NCBI RefSeq assembly: GCF_026745355.1
Contig: NC_079202.1
Location: 59,650,622 to 59,714,621, forward strand
Length of the DNA: 64,000 nt
Direction of reading: 5' to 3'
Source of the DNA: Beta vulgaris subsp. vulgaris
Lineage: Eukaryota; Streptophyta; Magnoliopsida; Caryophyllales; Amaranthaceae
The translations under genes and the position numbers were made by a program. Of the stretch, positions 58,491 through 64,000 are shown one piece after another. Every line of letters starts with the position of its first letter. Position 1 is the stretch's first letter. Below the pieces are notes generated by a model. That model saw nothing but the letters and a program-made list of their open reading frames with translations, was not told where the DNA came from and did no database searches.

Positions 58491-61400
58491 TTACCAACTA
58501 AAACTGATTGACTCAAAATGCAAGTTCTCTACCAAACCTGATCCACATATGGCTGCAACTTCGTGTCGCAGCCCAGCAGGACCGCTAACAAGTACCCCAA
58601 CACTCGATCCCTTACAATCGAACAACAATTCTGCAAAGGAAAACGAGATTTGTTTCAATATATATATTTGTTTCAACGGGTATTTTCAAAATATCAACTT
58701 TAGTTAAAGCTATTAGTGTTCAAAAATGTGCGTTGAAAACAGTGAAAGTCAAAGTGTTGCATTTCTAGGAAAAGCATGGAGTCAAAAGTTTGGTGGTAGG
58801 ATAAGACATGAGGGTTAGTACTATAAATAATGTGCACTATCAAAGTTGGCTTACTCTTGAGATCAGGCCTTCCACCATAGTGAACTTCTGTGGACTCAAG
58901 AATAGACTGATGAGGGAGACTTTCAAGCTCTCTATCAGCATTATAGAACCTTGATTCTGGTGTCGCTTGCGGTGTGATCCCTTCCATGCTCATAATCTGC
59001 TTAGTTTCCATGGCATTCCTTTTCTTATTCCACAAAAATGCACCACTAGCTGCCACCATCATACAACCACATAGGATCAAGACATAATAGATTGTTTTTG
59101 CGGCTTGAGGATAGATTTTATTTGTGTTATGATCAATAGGGTAAATGTAGTATTTTGTAAGTAAGCCAATGAAGATTAGGAATCCAATGAAGGATGACGC
59201 GATTATGGCACCAAGCCAAAGCCAACCATTATTGCCTAGGCTAGGTGAGATGGGTGAATCAGTTGCATTCGGCTTGAACCATATGGTTCGCGGTTGTGTT
59301 AGGTAGTCTTCGGTTTGTTCTTTCTCTTTTGTTACATAGGCCTTGATTTGTAGGTTAAGGTTAGAAAGATCAGAAGTGGTGCCAGAGAGTGGAAGGAGGA
59401 GATTTAACATGGAGAGATTTGAGGATTTCTTAAATGAGGAAATAAGGAGAATTTTCGGGGTTTGACATTTCATAGTGGTGCTAGCATAGAGAAGCTCTTG
59501 GATAATAGAGAAGAATGGTGTTATTCCACTGCCTCCACTCACCAATACAAGTGTATCATGCCTGTTATCACAAATATAATCAAAATTAACATAAGATCAA
59601 CTGATGAAAACAGATTGTTAATGAATGAAGTCTTAGTTTTTTTGGAAAAACTAACATAGATTAGATTATACTTCATCAAACAAATATACACTGAACTAAG
59701 AAAATGTACAATATAGACTATGAACTGTTGCACAAATATAGATTTAGCGATATCAGACTTGGAAATCTAGGCATTCATATCAAGAACTTTCTAATGATAT
59801 TCAGGTGCAAAATTCACATAGAAATATCAATTCTTTTTCATTCCTTACAATGCTTATTATGCCAGGAATTTCAATGTGATCATTTTTGTCTATCACGCCC
59901 CCTCACACACTGGCGCTAAATATTCCACTGAGAAAGGAGGGGTGGATGAGATTCGAACCCGTGACCTTTTTGTCATGGTGGCTCTTGATACCATGTCAAA
60001 GGACCAACTCAAGAAAAAGCTTAAGCTAATGGTTGAGGCCCCAGGAATAGATTTATACTCTATCAGTTCACTATTCTTTTCTGTACATTTCCTTAGCTCA
60101 ATCTATAATTATATGATGATCTACACAGTTCAGTCTACTTTGTTTTTAAGGTGAAAAGTGAAGACAACAGAGCATATATCCTGAAACTGTAAAACAGTAT
60201 GATAGCTTTACCTTAGAAAATGGTTATTGGCAGGTCCATAAGGTCCTTCAACTGAGACTTGAAGACGATCAATAGACGAAGACGAAACCATTTGATAAAG
60301 TTTCCTAGTCCAACTTCCTTCAACCTTAATCACAACACTAACCTTATCTTCCTCCAAGTTACTACTAGAAGTAACAGTAAAAGGGTGCCATTGTAGCTTG
60401 GAAATGCTTGGAACATTGACAAACATTATGCTTGTAGGATTATAACTCAAACTCGAGTTTTTGGCGAAGTTAAGCTCAAGTGCTTCACAAGACAAGACTC
60501 TAGCAGAGAGCAAACGAACACGTTGGCTCGATTGGAGGAATCGCAAGTAACGATCGATCATGAAGAGGTAGAAGCCAGGAAGCATGAAGAATGCATAGCC
60601 AATTCCCACATGGAAGAAGAAGAATACAATGAAGAGAATGTATAGGTAGTGAGTGTAAAAGAAGACTTCAAAAAACTTTCTTCTGATGCCAGGGTATGTT
60701 GCTGCCCATAAGATTAGTCCAAAGAATAAGGATATTTCTCCTGCTACATTAGATACTCCTGTTTTATCCCAATTTAGTGCCTGCATAAGTTTTAAAATGT
60801 TGTTTTAGATCATACATTACTATTAAGTTTGCTATACTTTATGTAGTTCAAAATAGAACAACTATTTTATCATGTTTTTCCTTGAAGAAAATTGATATGC
60901 AAAACTAGATTTCATCTACAAAGTTGGTTGAACTTTCAAGCAATGATGTTATGGTAGTTTCTTACTTTTTATTCAAGTTGGCTTATAATTAAAGCTAGCA
61001 TATGGGTAAAGAAATTGTGTTTTTTTGTAACTTTGTGCGAACTTTGGATTCAAATAGATATTAAATTTTCGTAAAATATGAAGTTATTCAATTGTTTGAA
61101 TTACATGAAAATTCTTTAACTCTATTAATAATATCGATAGAAAAATATATGTCTCAATTAAAAAGTTAACATTCTACGTTTTCCTAATTCCTACGTTGTT
61201 ATCAAAAGTTGGAACAAACACGCAGTGAGACAACCATATCTACCTACCTATTAGGCTATTTTCCATGCACTTCTTTTCTTCTTCGAACTTTAAATCCTAT
61301 CTTTATGTTTAATTCTATGTTGAGATGGAATAAATATTATACATGGATTAAATGGGCCATTACCATAACATCTTATTAGGTCTAATATTTTCATACTAAG

Positions 61401-63678
61401 TTTATGTTGGATTAAGGTTCTATTGTCATGCTCATGTCATGTCTACTTGTAAGTTGTAATCTAACAACCATCACAATGTAACCAAGTACTTGAGGCTTTT
61501 TTTGGTTTCTTGTTAAGAACAAAGGAAAACAGGAATTTCTATCCAAAGATAATTGCTAAAATGATAGAAAATGTTAAAAAATTAAAAAAAATTCACCGGC
61601 CCATGTGATGGGAAAATATGGACCACAAAATATGTTATTGACATCATATAAAATACATATAAAAATAAAGGGCCCACAATGGCACTCCTAATAGTCCAAG
61701 AAAGATGGAGTGTGGTCTTTAAAAGCCCACCACTAAAAATGCATTATCTTTTTTGGGCCGATTTTATGTTGATGCTCCACTAAGTTTAGGTTGTTGGACT
61801 TTTGCCTAAGATTATGATTTGTACATGATTCTCATCATTACTATTTTGGCAGTCTTAAGTTCTTCACTTGTCCCAATCAAAAGAAAGAAACAAAGTTCAT
61901 CACTTGTTGAATGAATCTAATCTAAGGTATCCAAATTTTACCAATACCATACACGTTCACAATATACTGCCTTAGAGGTCCTACCATTAATGAAATTTTG
62001 ACCTAGTTCATGTACCTGTACTTTTGAGTTTCTACAGGGATGCATGATGAAGGTGGTACAGTTAAACGATTACGAAGGTTGATCATGGTCTTGTTCGTCA
62101 ATTGGTTATTGATTGTCGTCTAATTTAGTTGATTTATATGACGTGTTGGTAATATTATTGGTTGTATGTATTGACTGTTTAAGTATGTTAGCTCTAGTAA
62201 TATATTAGTATAACTTTTTGTGAATAGACTTGGTAAATTTAGTTTTATATATCGGCTGAAAACGTGAAACATTCATTATTGTAACTTATAAGTGTTAATA
62301 TACGCGTAATAATTATACTTCGACTAAAATGAATATAGTGTAAAAATTACCTCGGAAATTTCACCGGCGACAGCCCAAAGAGGGATGTAGCCAAGGCCAT
62401 GAGCAGTAAAAAGTGCCATGGTCAAGTGGCCAAGCCAAATGTGATATTTAATGCTTCCTTCTGAGGTTAACCCTAGTAATGGCAATATTGACGATCCACG
62501 AGTTACCGGGTAGAATAACAATGACAAGCATATGTTACCGGTCAACCCTAACCTAAATACGGTTGCTTCCCACTTATACAACCATCTGCAATGTATATAT
62601 ATGTACACACATATTATATAGTACTCTTTTGAAAATAAACATAAACACTTAAAAAACCTAGATGTTTAATATTGAGATTTTAAGAGTATATCAATTTTAT
62701 GATGATAAACCTTTTTAAGGGTTTTGAATCCTTAGTTTAAGAAATACTCTTCTATATTCAAACATGCGTGTATATGCTTCATATTACAAAAGAAAAACCC
62801 ATAAAGAGGTAAGTATAGTTAGTTCGATAATACTGGCAGATTTTAATTTTTTAACAACTTTTCAAAAAAATTTAGTATTTTGGCCCGTACGATGTCTGGA
62901 GTAGTTACAATTATCAAAAATATTATTTTTATAATTGATTTTATTAGCTCTACATAATTGTCTATCTAGTGCAAAATTACGAAATAGACGTTATGACATA
63001 TTATTTTTTAAAAAAAGAATTTCTAAATAATTACGGATAAATATAACAATTTCATAGGAATTGGGGATAAAGATAACTACTATTTCAATGAAATTGAGGT
63101 AAGCGAATGTTATTACCTTAATTAAAATGCCAGAGATAAAAAATATTGTCTATGTCTTTATAGTTACATATAATTATAAGATTTATTCTATTTTACTTTG
63201 AAACGGTAAATATTGAAATTGTAGTAAATTAAAGGTTAAACTTTTACATTTATTTCCAAAAACCATGAATTCAATTCCTAATATAAAATCATAAACACGT
63301 GGCACATCCGTTCGACAAATTTAAGATAGTTATATTTATACTAACCATTTTTAATAACTAGTTGTATATATTAATCATCTTTAATAAAGATACTCATCAT
63401 AACCTAATGGTGATCTCCTTTATGTATTTATATTTAACCAAAGAAAGAAAAAGTTGATTAATGATGAGTATATGATTTACCTTCCACCACCATAACCTTG
63501 GACCTTAATTTTAGAATAACCAACATGCAAGTACACAGTCAATGACCAAGCGAGAAAGGCGATGAACATCATAAGAAATGACAATTCTATCCCTGAGACT
63601 ATCCCCAACGGTCCTTTCACCAGCACTGGCCTTCTCCATGTCGCTAACCACCTTGTAGTACTACTTTTCTCTTCTTTC
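58491..63678 (-). CDS. FRO: Ferric-chelate reductase FRO, 3' five exons
   Basis: Partial: the N-terminal exon(s) lie beyond 64000. Minus-strand exons are 63678-63481, 62585-62351, 60780-60212, 59561-58855 and 58630-58491, with GT-AG introns and matching phases (about 615 residues seen). It follows the FRO layout. PVLVKGPLGIVSGIE leads into membrane helices. Two haem-binding His pairs are in IKYHIWLGHLTMALFTAHG and FFYTHYLYILFIVFFFFHVG. WHPFTVTSS is the FAD motif. VEGPYGP and VSGGSGITPF belong to the NADPH-binding domain. Two more membrane spans lie near 59040-59230, and the C-terminus GVLVSGPAGLRHEVA ends SISFSW. FRO enzymes move electrons from NADPH across a membrane to reduce Fe(III) or Cu(II) chelates. 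The sequence looks closest to the root FRO2/4/5 type, which I infer without an alignment. No inactivating change is seen. Confidence 0.94.
59885..60040 (-). repeat. tRNA-like repeat in a FRO intron
   Basis: On the minus strand TGACATGGTATCAAGAGCC is followed by GGTCACGGGTTCGAATCTCA, in the order box A then box B, and then by CCACCCCTCC. It is probably a SINE or another tRNA-derived dispersed repeat in the intron between the 60212 and 58855 exons. No cloverleaf is apparent. Confidence 0.45.
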
Positions 63679-63701
63679 CTGTTCAAATTAATCACCATCA
63701 C

Positions 63702-64000
63702 TTACTAAATACACATTATTTATATTAAGATACATACATTCGTAATTTCTTTTTCTAATTTAAATGAATCAGTTCAAAACCAAAAACAAGAAAACATACG
63801 GATTACGGATTATCCTAAATTTTAGGTATAAACATTATCGTTTCTCGTAATTTACCCCTCCATATACCACCTTTGTTTTTTTTTACATTATTTTAATACA
63901 CTCATTAAAAAGTCATTTATTACAAATAAAAAAAATAGATGGAGTATTTCAATTATAAAACAATTTTTGATTATATAATCTCATTAATATATAAGAAAAC
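63702..64000. other. FRO intron sequence at the window edge
   Basis: AT-rich sequence upstream of the first visible FRO exon with no coding similarity, so most likely intronic. Confidence 0.5.

Overview
This window reads as nuclear DNA of a flowering plant, most likely a eudicot. It is AT-rich, its genes are split by many GT-AG introns, and its gaps are filled with MITEs, tRNA-derived SINEs, a CACTA element, hAT, Mutator-like, PIF/Harbinger-like and Stowaway-like elements, and decayed LINE pieces. The protein families (plant RIC1, PLAC8, BRH1/RHA-type RING-H2, ferric reductase FRO) are plant ones. I cannot name the species. I see no bacterial, viral or organellar segment, no CRISPR array, and no intact rRNA or tRNA gene.

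Gene layout: (1) 4382-5685 (+), a three-exon gene for an acidic, low-complexity protein with an AT-hook-like motif. (2) 12489-16134 (+), an eight-exon PLAC8-family gene whose 22-nt and 19-nt micro-exons make it invisible to simple ORF scans. (3) 27821-28339 (-), a single-exon RING-H2 E3 ligase. (4) 39764-56985 (+), a complete 23-exon RIC1-type guanine-nucleotide exchange factor subunit. All 22 introns keep frame, giving about 1117 residues, and the leader carries two small upstream ORFs. (5) 58491-63678 (-), the last five exons of a ferric-chelate reductase whose 5' end lies beyond the window. RIC1 and FRO converge tail to tail about 1.5 kb apart.

Repeat layout: 1-4.2 kb has a Mutator-type foldback MITE and several SINEs. 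6-12.1 kb has MITEs and a broken LINE RNase H. 13.6-18.5 kb has hAT MITEs and a duplicated element. 19.36-20.79 kb is a complete non-autonomous CACTA element made largely of hairpins. 24.4-27.5 kb has an hAT MITE, Stowaway-like MITEs and a SINE. 29.7-33.6 kb has a second LINE fragment, a Harbinger-like MITE and a 1-kb hAT element. 34-38.7 kb has SINEs and MITEs. RIC1 introns hold further MITEs, an unexplained gene-like fragment, and an insertion carrying a 60-bp-arm hairpin and its own antisense promoter-like box.

The genes do not form a pathway or operon; they are unrelated neighbours. I did not find a convincing new multi-gene system. The most interesting items are the CACTA hairpin array, the hairpin plus antisense promoter in RIC1 intron 22, the gene-like fragment in RIC1 intron 12, the tandem RIC1 uORFs and the micro-exon PLAC8 gene.
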